NCBI RefSeq assembly: GCF_009817885.1
Contig: NZ_CP041764.1
Location: 2,852,001 to 2,916,000 of the forward strand
DNA from: Serratia rhizosphaerae
GTDB lineage: Bacteria > Pseudomonadota > Gammaproteobacteria > Enterobacterales > Enterobacteriaceae
Length of the DNA: 64,000 bases
Reading direction: 5' to 3'
The position numbers and the translations under genes were made by a program. Shown here in pieces: positions 34,613-43,941 of the stretch. The notes below the pieces were generated by a model. It did not search any database, was not told the origin of the DNA, and was given only the letters and a program-made list of their open reading frames with translations. Numbering within the stretch: position 1 is the stretch's first letter; every line of letters begins with the position of its first letter.

Positions 34613-35551
34613 ATGATGAATAAGAAACTGTTGTTATTAAGCATCGCTTCCGCCTGTGTCTTTTCCGGCGCCGCGCTGGCCGTAGAAAAAGGCACCATCA
34701 TGATTCTGGTCAATTCACTGGATAACCCGTACTACGCCGCCGAGGCCAAAGGCGCCAATGAGAAAGCCAAAGCGCTGGGTTACAAGACCTCCGTGCTGTC
34801 GCACGGCGAAGACGTCAAAAAGCAGAATGAGCTGATCGATACCGCGATCGGTAAAAAGGTACAGGGCATTATTCTGGATAACGCCGACTCGACCGCCAGC
34901 GTGGCGGCAATCAAAAAAGCCAAAGATGCCGGCATTCCGGTAGTGCTGATTAACCGGGAGATACCGGTTGACGATATCGCACTGGAGCAGATTACCCATA
35001 ACAACTTCCAGGCCGGCTCCGAAGTGGCCAATGTGTTTGTCGAGGCGATGGGCGAAAAAGGCAAATATGCTGAGCTGACCTGCAACCTGGCGGATAACAA
35101 CTGCGTGACCCGTTCCAAATCCTTCCACCAGGTGATCGATCAGTATCCGGATATGCAGAGCGTGGCGCGTCAGGACGCTAAAGGCACTCTGATTGACGGC
35201 AAGCGGGTGATGGACAGCATTTTGCAGGCCCATCCCGACGTGAAAGGCGTTATCTGCGGCAACGGCCCGGTGGCGCTGGGCGTCGTTGCCGCACTGCGCG
35301 CCGCCGGTCGCGACGACGTGGTGGTGGTCGGCATCGACGGCAGCAATGATGAACGTGACGCCGTCAAGGCCGGCGCGCTGAAGGCGACGGTGATGCTGCA
35401 GGCGCAGGCCATCGCGGCGCAAGGGGTCACCGATCTCGACAACTATATCCAGCATGGCAAACCGCCGGCGAAGCAGCGGGTGATGTTCCGCGGCATTCTG
35501 ATTACGCCGGAAAACGCGCAGCAGGTGCAGGACTTCAACTTCAAATCTTAA
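34613..35551 (+). CDS. Sugar ABC transporter periplasmic binding protein (RbsB-like)
   Basis: 312 aa. Signal peptide (residues 1 to about 22, SACVFSGAALA), then the type I binding fold: IMILVNSLDNPYYAAEAKGAN, VQGIILDNADS, VVVVGIDGSNDERDAV. Captures a pentose or related sugar in the periplasm. Start chosen at ATG 34613, with ATG 34616 equally possible. First gene of a four-gene importer operon. Confidence 0.88.
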   Translation: MMNKKLLLLSIASACVFSGAALAVEKGTIMILVNSLDNPYYAAEAKGANEKAKALGYKTSVLSHGEDVKKQNELIDTAIGKKVQGIILDNADSTASVAAIKKAKDAGIPVVLINREIPVDDIALEQITHNNFQAGSEVANVFVEAMGEKGKYAELTCNLADNNCVTRSKSFHQVIDQYPDMQSVARQDAKGTLIDGKRVMDSILQAHPDVKGVICGNGPVALGVVAALRAAGRDDVVVVGIDGSNDERDAVKAGALKATVMLQAQAIAAQGVTDLDNYIQHGKPPAKQRVMFRGILITPENAQQVQDFNFKS

Positions 35552-35596
35552 TGTGTTGCTGTCGCGCCCGTTGCGGCGGGCGCAGAGGAGAATGTG

Positions 35597-36208
35597 ATGT
35601 TCACACGACTCGGGCCGGTAGTGCTGATTTTTCTGCTGGGCGGTTGCCGTATTGTTTCGCAGCAGGAACTGGCGGATTTAAAAAATCCGCCTAACCCGAA
35701 AATGGCGAATATTCCGCAAACGTGGCAACAGAAGCTGGTGCCGCAAATTGTTAAGGACGCCAAAGCGGATAACGCCTTGCTTGCCGAACTGGCGGCGGCG
35801 AAAGATTTTGATGAAGCCTGCCAGCGCTATGGCTACCGCAGCCAGGCGGAGAACCCCTGCCTGTTCAGCGTCAGGCTGAGCGGCACCATCACCGACGTTA
35901 ACAGCACGTCGCGCAGCGGCAAAATGACGCTGAAAACCGCCGCCGGCGATGAGGTCCGGGTACAGACCGGGCCGATTATCCGCGGCACTGACCTGCGTGA
36001 CGCCTATAAGGGCGCAGGCTATCAGGATTTTAACGATCAGGTGCTGTTCGGCGATTACGGCCGGGCGATCAACCAGCAGGCGGCCGACATGATGCGCGAT
36101 TTCAAACCGCAGGTCGGGGATAACGTCGAGGTGGTCGGCGTATTCAGCAGTTGGGATCTGCCGGGCAAGATCGCCGAGGTGACCCCGGCCGCGATTACGC
36201 GTCGCTAA
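35597..36208 (+). CDS. DUF2291 lipoprotein of the sugar importer operon
   Basis: 203 aa. Lipoprotein-type signal with lipobox LLGGC (Cys about 16). The mature part begins with a GCRIVSQQEL segment and carries an OB-like core (LSGTITDVNSTSRSGKMTLKT). DUF2291 proteins occur inside Rbs-like ABC operons but their role is not known. GAGGAG at 35585-35590 favours ATG 35597 over the GTG 3 bp earlier. Confidence 0.82.
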   Translation: MFTRLGPVVLIFLLGGCRIVSQQELADLKNPPNPKMANIPQTWQQKLVPQIVKDAKADNALLAELAAAKDFDEACQRYGYRSQAENPCLFSVRLSGTITDVNSTSRSGKMTLKTAAGDEVRVQTGPIIRGTDLRDAYKGAGYQDFNDQVLFGDYGRAINQQAADMMRDFKPQVGDNVEVVGVFSSWDLPGKIAEVTPAAITRR

Positions 36209-36217
36209 GGAGGGAAG

Positions 36218-37753
36218 ATGAGCGAGCAATTGGCGCACTCCGCCGCGGCGGATGTGATTATCGAGACCCGCGACGTCTCCCGTTTGTACCCCGGGGTAAC
36301 GGCGCTCGATCGGGTTAACTACCGGGTCTACCGCAACAGGGTCAATGTGTTGATCGGGGAAAACGGCGCCGGTAAATCAACCATGATGAAACTGCTGGCG
36401 GGCGTGGAATCGCCCTCTTCCGGCGAAATTCTGCTGAACGGGGAAACGGTGACACTGTCGTCGACGCAGCAGGCGGAGCGACACGGCATCAGCATTATTT
36501 TCCAGGAGCTGAATCTGTTCCCCAATATGAATGTGATGGACAACATCTTTATCGGCAATGAGTTTTTCCAGCGGGGCGTGATTAATGAGAAGTACCAGTA
36601 TGCGCTGGCCAAATCGCTGCTGGAGCGCCTTGAGCTGGACGTTGACCCTTATGCGCCGCTGGGTGAGCTGGGCATCGGCCATCAGCAACTGGTCGAGATT
36701 GCGCGTGCGCTGTCCAAAGATACCCAGGTGCTGCTGATGGATGAGCCGACCAGCGCCCTGAGCCAGTCGGAAGTCAAAGTGCTGTTCAAGGTGATCGAGC
36801 AGCTCAAGCGGCGCGGCGTCACCATAATCTATATCTCTCACCGGCTGGAAGAGCTGATGGAGATTGGCGATCACATCACCATTTTCCGCGACGGGCGCTT
36901 TATCAGCGAGCGTGAAGTCAGCGACGCCAGCGTGCCCTGGATCATTGAACAGATGGTGGGCGATAAGAAAAAACATTTTGACTACTCGCCCGCGCCGCAG
37001 CAAGAAACGGTGCTGCAGGTTGACGGTTTGACCGCGCTGCACCCGAACGGCGGCTATCGGCTGAATGATGTGACGTTTGCACTGCGTAAAGGCGAGGTGA
37101 TCGGCATTTACGGCCTGCTGGGCGCCGGCAGAACGGAGCTGTTCAAGGGGCTGATAGGCATGCTGCCCTGTCAGCAGGGACGCGTGGCGCTCCACGGCGA
37201 AGATATCAGCCGGCTTAACTTCCAGGCGCGGTTAAAAAAGGGGATCGCGCTGGTGCCGGAAGACCGGCAGGGGGAAGGGGTGGTGCAGCTGATGTCGATC
37301 AAAACCAATATGACGCTGTCCGATCTCAGCCTGAAGGGATTCCGGCGCGCCCTGCGGCCGCTGAGCCCGTCGCAGGAGCAGCATAACGTCGACGATATGG
37401 TGCGGCAGTTGGCGATCAAGGTGAGCGACAGCGAGCTGCCGATCACCTCGCTCAGCGGCGGCAATCAGCAAAAAGTGGTGCTGGGAAAAGCCTTGATGAC
37501 CGGCCCCGAGGTGGTGCTGCTGGACGAGCCGACGCGCGGTATCGACGTCGGGGCGAAAACCGATGTGTATCACCTGATCGGCAAACTGGCGCACGAAGGG
37601 CTGGCGGTCATGTTCTCTTCGTCGGAACTGGATGAGGTGATGGCCCTGGCCGACCGTATCCTGGTGATGGCCGACGGACGTATTACCGCCGATCTGCCGC
37701 GCGCCGCCGTAACGCGGGAAAAATTAATCAGCGCTTCAACGCCGCATGACTGA
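36218..37753 (+). CDS. Sugar ABC transporter ATP-binding protein (RbsA-like)
   Basis: 511 aa, two ATPase halves. First Walker A GENGAGKST near residue 48, LGIGHQQLVEIARAL and LLMDEPTSAL. The second half has GLLGAGRTEL in place of a full Walker A, and LSGGNQQKVVLGKAL with LLDEPTRGIDVGAK, the standard asymmetry of RbsA/MglA proteins. AAGGAGG precedes the start. Energises the importer at the inner membrane. Confidence 0.92.
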   Translation: MSEQLAHSAAADVIIETRDVSRLYPGVTALDRVNYRVYRNRVNVLIGENGAGKSTMMKLLAGVESPSSGEILLNGETVTLSSTQQAERHGISIIFQELNLFPNMNVMDNIFIGNEFFQRGVINEKYQYALAKSLLERLELDVDPYAPLGELGIGHQQLVEIARALSKDTQVLLMDEPTSALSQSEVKVLFKVIEQLKRRGVTIIYISHRLEELMEIGDHITIFRDGRFISEREVSDASVPWIIEQMVGDKKKHFDYSPAPQQETVLQVDGLTALHPNGGYRLNDVTFALRKGEVIGIYGLLGAGRTELFKGLIGMLPCQQGRVALHGEDISRLNFQARLKKGIALVPEDRQGEGVVQLMSIKTNMTLSDLSLKGFRRALRPLSPSQEQHNVDDMVRQLAIKVSDSELPITSLSGGNQQKVVLGKALMTGPEVVLLDEPTRGIDVGAKTDVYHLIGKLAHEGLAVMFSSSELDEVMALADRILVMADGRITADLPRAAVTREKLISASTPHD

Positions 37754-37772
37754 CGTCCGTCGGAGAGAAACT

Positions 37773-38840
37773 ATGAGCCGTAACTATCTGATCTATATGT
37801 ATCTGCTGAAGGCGCGCACCTTTATTGCGCTGCTGATCGTCATCGGCTTTTTCAGCGTGATGGTGCCGAACTTCCTGACCCCCTCCAACCTGCTGATCAT
37901 GACGCAGCACGTGGCGATCACCGGCCTGCTGGCGATCGGCATGACGCTGGTGATTCTGACCGGCGGCATTGACCTGTCCGTCGGCGCCGTAGCGGGCATT
38001 TGCGGCATGGTGGCCGGCGCGCTGCTGACCAGCGGCGTACCGCTGTGGGGCGGCAATGTTCTGTTTTTAAACGTGCCGGAGGTGATTTTGACGGTTGCCG
38101 TATTCGGCTGCCTGCTTGGCCTGGTAAACGGCACGGTCATTACCCGTCTGGGCGTCGCGCCGTTTATCTGTACGCTGGGCATGATGTATGTGGCGCGCGG
38201 TGCGGCACTGCTGTTTAACGACGGCGGCACTTACGCCAATCTGGTGGGGATGGCGCCGCTGGGCAATACCGGTTTTGCCACGCTGGGGTCCGGCACCTTC
38301 CTGGGGGTGTATATCCCGATCTGGCTGATGCTGGCCTTTTTGCTGTTTGGCCTGTACCTGACGCGTAAAACTCCGCTCGGCCGCTATATTTATGCCGCGG
38401 GCGGCAATGAGTCCGCCGCCCGGTTGGCGGGGGTGCCGATCGTGAAGGTTAAGGTGTTTGTGTATGCCTTTTCCGGGCTGTGTGCGGCGCTGGTGGGGTT
38501 GATTATCGCGTCGCAACTGCAAACCGCCCACCCGATGACCGGCAATATGTTTGAAATGGACGCCATCGGCGCCACGGTGCTTGGCGGCACCGCGCTGGCG
38601 GGAGGGCGCGGTCGCGTATCGGGGTCGATCATCGGCGCTTTCGTGATCGTTTTCCTGGCGGATGGCATGGTGATGATGGGGGTGAGCGATTTTTGGCAGA
38701 TGGTGATCAAGGGGCTGGTGATCGTCACGGCGGTGGTTATCGACCAGTTCCAGCAGAAGCTGCAAAGCAAAGTCGTGATGCTGCGCCGTCATGAACATAA
38801 ACAGGCCATGCCGCAGGCGGAAGGATCGCTATTGCGCTGA
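37773..38840 (+). CDS. Sugar ABC transporter permease (RbsC-like)
   Basis: 355 aa, 8-10 hydrophobic segments. Family signatures ILTGGIDLSVGAVAGICGMVAGALL and GGNESAARLAGVPI are present. Start at 37773 with GGAGAG upstream. The earlier frame start at 37746 overlaps the ATPase gene. Ends the operon 15 bp before a terminator. Confidence 0.9.
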   Translation: MSRNYLIYMYLLKARTFIALLIVIGFFSVMVPNFLTPSNLLIMTQHVAITGLLAIGMTLVILTGGIDLSVGAVAGICGMVAGALLTSGVPLWGGNVLFLNVPEVILTVAVFGCLLGLVNGTVITRLGVAPFICTLGMMYVARGAALLFNDGGTYANLVGMAPLGNTGFATLGSGTFLGVYIPIWLMLAFLLFGLYLTRKTPLGRYIYAAGGNESAARLAGVPIVKVKVFVYAFSGLCAALVGLIIASQLQTAHPMTGNMFEMDAIGATVLGGTALAGGRGRVSGSIIGAFVIVFLADGMVMMGVSDFWQMVIKGLVIVTAVVIDQFQQKLQSKVVMLRRHEHKQAMPQAEGSLLR

Positions 38841-38854
38841 GCCGGAAGACAGCG

Positions 38855-38891
38855 CGGCGTTGCGGTCAGGGAGGCTGCAACGCCGTTTTTT
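38855..38891 (+). terminator. Terminator of the ABC importer operon
   Basis: CGGCGTTGC and GCAACGCCG pair perfectly across a 13-nt loop and are followed by six T. Confidence 0.9.
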
Positions 38892-39145
38892 CGTCTGTCG
38901 ATTGTCTCGCCGGTTATGGGCGCGCTTGAATACGATTCCGAGCCGCCGTTCCGCTCCGGCCATCCGCGCCGGTTTTCTCGTCCTGGCCGTTTGATTATCG
39001 ATGGGAGATGGCGAATATCCCGGCGCTGCAGACGGGATGGCAGACTGGGTTTTTGGTAAGGATTTCTTAAGCATAGAATTGCGGGCACTATAGTTTCCGG
39101 CTATTCTGCTTAGTCATTGATAGCTGTCGGACTCATTGAAATATT

Positions 39146-39751
39146 ATGTTTGGTGCGGAAAAAAGCAGTTTATTGCGTGCAAATCTGGAGCATTTGCTCC
39201 GTAGTAAAGGCGAAACACAGGTTTCTGTCAGTGAAAGCACCGGGCTTAATCGTACAACAATCTTTAAGATATTGGACGGCCGCGTTGCCAGCGTACAGAA
39301 ACAGACGCTGCGTAAAATATCCGACTTTTTCGGCGTCACCATGTATGAGCTGCAGCATGTAGATATTGCGACAGCGGAAAAAATCGATGCCAGTATTTCC
39401 GTTCATGGCAATATGAATGCGGCGGCGCTGCCCATAATTCCCCTGACATCACTGATTGAGCAGATAAACGCCGGGCGTTCCGTCGGGGAGCTGACGCTGT
39501 CCTGGCCACTGACCTACTACTATGGCCATGGGCCGAACCTGATTGCCGTGGCAATGGATAAAAATCCGCCGGTGCGCTACCGGTGCGGGGATATGCTTAT
39601 TATTCGCAAAGGCATCTATAAAAGCACCAGTCTAAAGCTGCTGTTTAAGAGTAATGCGGGATTCTTTACTGATGCACTGGCCTGCGTGGACGAGGTCGAT
39701 ACAGGGGTTATCGTATTAGGAGATATTCTTGAAGAACGTTATGGAAACTGA
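39146..39751 (+). CDS. Helix-turn-helix (XRE) regulator with LexA/CI-like C-terminus
   Basis: 201 aa. N-terminal HTH (LLRSKGETQVSVSESTGLNRTTIFKIL and LRKISDFFGV). The C-terminal 100 residues look like an S24-like beta domain, but I see no clear Ser/Lys dyad, so self-cleavage is unlikely. It has no strong Shine-Dalgarno. It overlaps the VUT transporter gene, so the regulator and transporter form one unit. Lower GC than neighbours. Confidence 0.75.
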   Translation: MFGAEKSSLLRANLEHLLRSKGETQVSVSESTGLNRTTIFKILDGRVASVQKQTLRKISDFFGVTMYELQHVDIATAEKIDASISVHGNMNAAALPIIPLTSLIEQINAGRSVGELTLSWPLTYYYGHGPNLIAVAMDKNPPVRYRCGDMLIIRKGIYKSTSLKLLFKSNAGFFTDALACVDEVDTGVIVLGDILEERYGN

Positions 39752-40601
39752 AGCAGAATATAAACTTATGGGGTTTGAACCCAATACTCATATGGCAAGA
39801 ATCCTTATACGTTCTTCAGGGAAGGTATTGAACATTCATGCTAACGATCTGGAAAGAAGTGAAATATCGCAAAGTTTGTCTGCACATGAAATCAAGGCGT
39901 TATACCGCCATATTTATATGGATGGGCTAGCGCCCAAAACCGAGTATCAGTTGCAGGACCGGAATGACCGCTCCTGGAGCACCTATGCCGTTTTTGTCCT
40001 GGCGCTGGCGATATTTTATCAGTTCAGTAATCTGGCGGCGATTAAGCCTGTTTATATTAGCTATTTCGATATTGTGGTGACGCCGGGCACCTTTATTTAC
40101 CCCTTCACCTTTCTGGTCATTGATCTGCTCAATGAGTTTTATGGCTTCCGCCTGGCCAAGAGGGCCATACTGTACTCGGTCGCAGCAAATGTGGTCATCA
40201 CCCTGCTGTTATACCTATCGACAATACTTCCTGTCATTCCCGGCTGGGAGCTTAATGAGGCGTATAATAACTTTATGATGCAGCTCTATGTCGTGCTGTT
40301 CGCCTCGACCATGGCCTTTATAACCTCTGAGTTATCTAACTCATGGATACTCTGCAAGGTGAAGGCGATGACGCATTCTCGTCATCTGTACCTGCGGATC
40401 TTTTTGAGTACCTTTGCGGCGTCCATTATCGACAGCTTTGTTTTCTGCCTGCTGGCCTTTTATGGCAAGATGGAGACCAGCGTCATCGTGAAAATGGCGG
40501 TAATACAGATGATGATCAAGTCGGTTTACGCGGTGTTAAACGTATTCCCGGCCTATTATGCGCGTTTCCTCTACAGAAAATATATTCTCCATACTGAGTG
40601 A
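39729..40601 (+). CDS. VUT-family transporter (YhhQ-like queuosine-precursor permease) with N-terminal extension
   Basis: 290 aa from TTG 39729, which has AGGAG 6 bp upstream. ATG 39741 is the alternative. Residues about 80-290 match the VUT/YhhQ core: GTFIYPFTFLVIDLLNEFYGFRLAKRAI and IDSFVFCLLAFYG. E. coli YhhQ (221 aa) imports preQ0/preQ1. The 75-residue N-terminal cytoplasmic extension is not part of YhhQ. Overlap with the HTH gene shows coupling. It may be a specialised purine-like uptake system. Ends in a strong terminator. Confidence 0.78.
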   Translation: MKNVMETEAEYKLMGFEPNTHMARILIRSSGKVLNIHANDLERSEISQSLSAHEIKALYRHIYMDGLAPKTEYQLQDRNDRSWSTYAVFVLALAIFYQFSNLAAIKPVYISYFDIVVTPGTFIYPFTFLVIDLLNEFYGFRLAKRAILYSVAANVVITLLLYLSTILPVIPGWELNEAYNNFMMQLYVVLFASTMAFITSELSNSWILCKVKAMTHSRHLYLRIFLSTFAASIIDSFVFCLLAFYGKMETSVIVKMAVIQMMIKSVYAVLNVFPAYYARFLYRKYILHTE

Positions 40602-40648
40602 GCCGCTGCTTACACCTTGGTATGCCGGCTGTGTTTTAAAGCCGTAAG

Positions 40649-40687
40649 AACCGGAAATGTACTGGCCAGTATGTTTCCGGTTTTTTT
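40649..40687 (+). terminator. Terminator of the HTH-VUT operon
   Basis: AACCGGAAA and TTTCCGGTT pair perfectly. They enclose the palindrome TACTGGCCAGTA and are followed by T runs. Confidence 0.9.
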
Positions 40688-41321
40688 GTGCGCCGCTGCA
40701 TCCCCTCTGTCTTGATACAAACTAGACCTGTTTACGCATTACCGGAAACCGAAGGGGACGGGAATAGCTGGTGAACCCAATATTAAGAAAAGCGCGTGTG
40801 TAGCGTCAGCGTCCATGCGCAGTCTCGGCCGTAACCGCCAATGACACGCTGTGCTGTATGATAGAGGCATGAAAAATCCATAAGATAATTTGCATTATAT
40901 GGTGGCTGGCGGGTTGTTCTATACCACTCTCCTGATTTCGACTCTTTCACATCATTTTGATAAATAACCATAATTTAAAAAGTTATTTATTAGTCACCAT
41001 TTTTGTATTCATATGTTGACTTTTCAGGGTAAGAAAAACTACATTGTTATGCAAGATGACGGTATCAGGGGCTGTCGCTGGATAGCCCATAGCACGTAAT
41101 ACCAGGGGAACCACTGATAAAAGGGCGCAGGACATATTACAGCCCTGTTATTCCAATAAAGTAATTTTGAATCATCCATTGGCGTGAGCGTCTGCTCACG
41201 CGCTTTTCTTCTCCCGAACTGACAGCGGGTAACGCCTTGTGTAGGGCAGTTTGCTTCAGCGCTGCAGCTACGCCGTTCCGGTTTGCCGGGCCGCGTTTAA
41301 GCGACCCGGCAATAAGCGGTA
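40688..41321. other. Intergenic region before the vWA gene
   Basis: 634 bases. A 62-codon minus-strand frame at 40783-40971 has no ribosome-binding site and no domain, and is not called. A hairpin at 41182-41207 is listed separately. GCCGGG / CCCGGC at 41285-41310 may end transcription of the vWA gene on the minus strand. Confidence 0.5.
41182..41207 (+). terminator. Terminator-like hairpin
   Basis: GCGTGAGC - GTCT - GCTCACGC is a perfect 8-bp stem followed by GCTTTT. No annotated plus-strand gene feeds it, so it could close an unrecognised small transcript. Confidence 0.5.
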
Positions 41322-42707
41322 TCAGATCTCTTCTACCTTAATGTCGGTGATGCTGAAATCATTGCCGTCGCCGCTCGCTTTATGGCTGAATATTTCCAGC
41401 AGATTTTCGCCCTGTGCGGCGGTGAATTCCCCTGTGAGGGTTAACCACTCGCCTTTGTTTTTTAATGTTGTCAACGGCGTAATGTCACTGCCTGCAACAC
41501 GCAGCGACAGTTCCGGGATCACTTTATAGTCGTTATCCCGGCGCGCCCGTATGCTGAAACGATAGCGCTTTCCTGGCTGCAGTTCGGTGTATTTTTTATA
41601 CAGCAATACGCCGTTATGTGTTCTGCCTTTGACATTGGTGGTCGGGAAACGTATCAGGCTTTTTCCATCTTCGGTGTAAAACTCATGCTCAGGCGTTGCG
41701 GGGCCAAATTGCCAGTTATTTAACTGATCCCCTGTGAAGTCCGTTGATTCTGAGAACGGCGGGGGGACGGGGGTTGGCTCCGGGGCTGGCGGGGACGGCG
41801 GCGTTTCAACCGGTGCGGCGTGTTCATGGCACTTGCATCCGGATTTCTCCGCATTGCCTGCATTACCCGGTCCGCAGGCTTCAACCAAACCTTTCAGCAC
41901 GTCCGCCAATGTATTTACCGCTTTTACAATTTCCGGCAGTTGCTCGCACAGGTTGCTGCCGTTGCCTGTTGGTTTATCGCCTTCTGACGGCGCTTTGCCT
42001 TCCAGCTTATCGGCTTCGTCTTTTTTATCCTCAATGCTCTCTTGCTGCGGGATTTTACTGGCGCAGATGGTATCTTTCAGCACCTGGGTAAAATCGGCGA
42101 TGCCTTTGGTATAGATATAGTGCTCACCGCCGGTGCGCAACGCCAGCCGTTTGTATTCCTTGATATTGGCTTCTTCATCTTCCGGCGTCGGATACGGCGT
42201 GGTGGCGTGTGGGGTGCCCAGGTAGGTATGTACTTTGGCGCCGTTTCTCAGCGCGGTAGCGATGGCATCATTGCAGGCTTTGATACGCGCTGCATCCAGA
42301 ATCATTTCTCCGCCTTCCAGGCTCTCATCGCCTAATACGAACACGTTCTTTTCTGCACCGGCGCGCCAGTCAAAATGGGTGCTGATATCTTCTACCGCGC
42401 GAGCCACATCTTCCTGCGCGCCGGCATTCGCTACGCTGTCCCGCTTGCGTCCTTTTAACGTATTGCCATCTGCTCCGGCGGTTGTCGTGAGGTAGTTATG
42501 CACCGTTTTATCAAACTTGGTGCCGGTGAATGTGCCTTCAATCCCCAAAAATTCGACCCGTAAATCAGAAGGGCAAGATTTACGGGCTTCCTCTACGGCC
42601 TTGTCCAGCGCCGCGCTCAGCGCCTTTGCCTCATCGGCCATTGAACCGCTGGTATCAATGACGATCACCAGATCGACTTTCTTACCGCTTTGCACCTGTG
42701 TATTCAT
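41322..42707 (-). CDS. von Willebrand factor A domain protein with C-terminal beta-sandwich
   Basis: 461 aa. Intact MIDAS motif DTSGS at residues 18-22 opens a vWA domain to about 225. A Cys-containing helical stretch with CKCHEH follows, then a Pro-rich linker (PPSPPAPEPTPVPPPF), then about 130 residues with the look of a carbohydrate-binding or jelly-roll domain (GKRYRFSIRARRDNDYK). There is no signal peptide, so if exported it uses another route. AAGGAA before 42707 sets the start, 11 codons inside the longest frame. Isolated gene of unknown function. Confidence 0.78.
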   Translation of the reverse strand: MNTQVQSGKKVDLVIVIDTSGSMADEAKALSAALDKAVEEARKSCPSDLRVEFLGIEGTFTGTKFDKTVHNYLTTTAGADGNTLKGRKRDSVANAGAQEDVARAVEDISTHFDWRAGAEKNVFVLGDESLEGGEMILDAARIKACNDAIATALRNGAKVHTYLGTPHATTPYPTPEDEEANIKEYKRLALRTGGEHYIYTKGIADFTQVLKDTICASKIPQQESIEDKKDEADKLEGKAPSEGDKPTGNGSNLCEQLPEIVKAVNTLADVLKGLVEACGPGNAGNAEKSGCKCHEHAAPVETPPSPPAPEPTPVPPPFSESTDFTGDQLNNWQFGPATPEHEFYTEDGKSLIRFPTTNVKGRTHNGVLLYKKYTELQPGKRYRFSIRARRDNDYKVIPELSLRVAGSDITPLTTLKNKGEWLTLTGEFTAAQGENLLEIFSHKASGDGNDFSITDIKVEEI

Positions 42708-43014
42708 CGACTGTTTCCTTTTATCCTGTTTATTTATCATTGCTTGTTATTTTGCGTTCAAAGCATAGGCGTAGTGTGAAAGCCTCGCACTGTTATGAAT
42801 AAAAAATAGTGTCGCGTCGGCGGAGTATGTTGTTTTGACGTTGACTCCGCAGGTCACCGGCGGGGTGGGTGGGTGGCCGTACTATTCTTGCTGGTGGCCA
42901 CCGCTATCGGCGGTCTTTTGCATGACGGCCGACCAATCGTTCTTTCTCTACGGCGCGATAAGGCGCTATTATTTTTATCCCGGTTATTTCTCGTCATAAG
43001 GATTGCTTGCCGCT
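42708..43014. other. Divergent gap between vWA gene and LysR gene
   Basis: 307 bases without a gene. GCGGAGT (42820-42826) and ACTCCGC (42844-42850) form an inverted repeat that could be an operator. Nothing else was seen. Confidence 0.4.
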
Positions 43015-43941
43015 ATGCCCGTGAATGTTGATCTTAACGGTCTGTATGCGTTTCGCGCGCTGGTCGAATACGGCAGCTTTCGTAGCGCCGCCGAGTCTAT
43101 CTGCCTGTCCCAGTCGGCCCTGAGCCGCAGAATAGAAAAGCTGGAAGCGGCATTGGGCGCCCGGCTGTTCGAGCGCACCACCCGTCGCGTCACTCTGACG
43201 CTGTACGGGCAGACGTTTGCCGAGCGTTCCGACCAGCTGCTGGCGAATTTTGAAGAAGTGATGGCTGACGTCAGTAAAGTCAGTCAGGAGCGGACGGGGC
43301 TGGTGACGGTGGCGACGGTGCCCTCGGCGGCGTATTACTTTATGCCTGACGTGATCCGCCTGTTTCAGGCGCGATACCCGCGCGTGCGCGTAAAGCTTAT
43401 CGACAGCAGCGTCGGCAACGTTATCGAAGCGGTGATGAACGGCCAGGCCGACTTCGGCATCTGTTTCTCCGGCAACCCGCTGCCGAATACGGAGTTTTTA
43501 CCGCTGGTGGAAGATGCCTATGTGGCCGCCTGCCGGCGCGACAGCCCGTTGGCCACAAGGGATAGCCTCACCTGGCGCGAGTTTTATCAGCAGGAGTATG
43601 TGGGATTGGATAAAGTTTCCGGCAACCGCAACCTGCTCGATCAGGCGTTGGGGGATATGATTCCCGCGCGCCCCAGCCTGTGCGAAACCCGGCATGTGAC
43701 CACCCTGCTGGGAATGGTTGAGGCGGGTATCGGCATTGCCGCCGTGCCCGCCATGTCGATGCCTCCAGCAGAGCACTCCGTGCTGATGCAGCTGCCGCTG
43801 ACCGAACCGGCGGTAACGCGCACGGTCGGGCTGCTCAAACGCAGCGGACGCATACAGTCCTATGTGGCTGCGGAACTGGAACAACTGATCACTGAACGGC
43901 ATCTCGCAGCTGAACGGTCTGCACGGCCGGAACAGATTTAA
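43015..43941 (+). CDS. LysR-family transcriptional regulator
   Basis: 308 aa. N-terminal HTH (LYAFRALVEYGSFRSAAESICLSQSALSRRIEKLEA) is followed by the periplasmic-binding-like effector domain. AAGGAT before 43015 sets the start. Converges with a ModA-like binding protein gene and overlaps it by 53 bp. It is likely to control that gene and the tricarboxylate-type MFS gene beyond it. Confidence 0.88.
   Translation: MPVNVDLNGLYAFRALVEYGSFRSAAESICLSQSALSRRIEKLEAALGARLFERTTRRVTLTLYGQTFAERSDQLLANFEEVMADVSKVSQERTGLVTVATVPSAAYYFMPDVIRLFQARYPRVRVKLIDSSVGNVIEAVMNGQADFGICFSGNPLPNTEFLPLVEDAYVAACRRDSPLATRDSLTWREFYQQEYVGLDKVSGNRNLLDQALGDMIPARPSLCETRHVTTLLGMVEAGIGIAAVPAMSMPPAEHSVLMQLPLTEPAVTRTVGLLKRSGRIQSYVAAELEQLITERHLAAERSARPEQI

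Noticed and set aside
40783..40971. 62-codon minus-strand ORF in the gap before the vWA gene
   Set aside because: No ribosome-binding site, no recognisable domain and no partner. The composition is like a random open frame.
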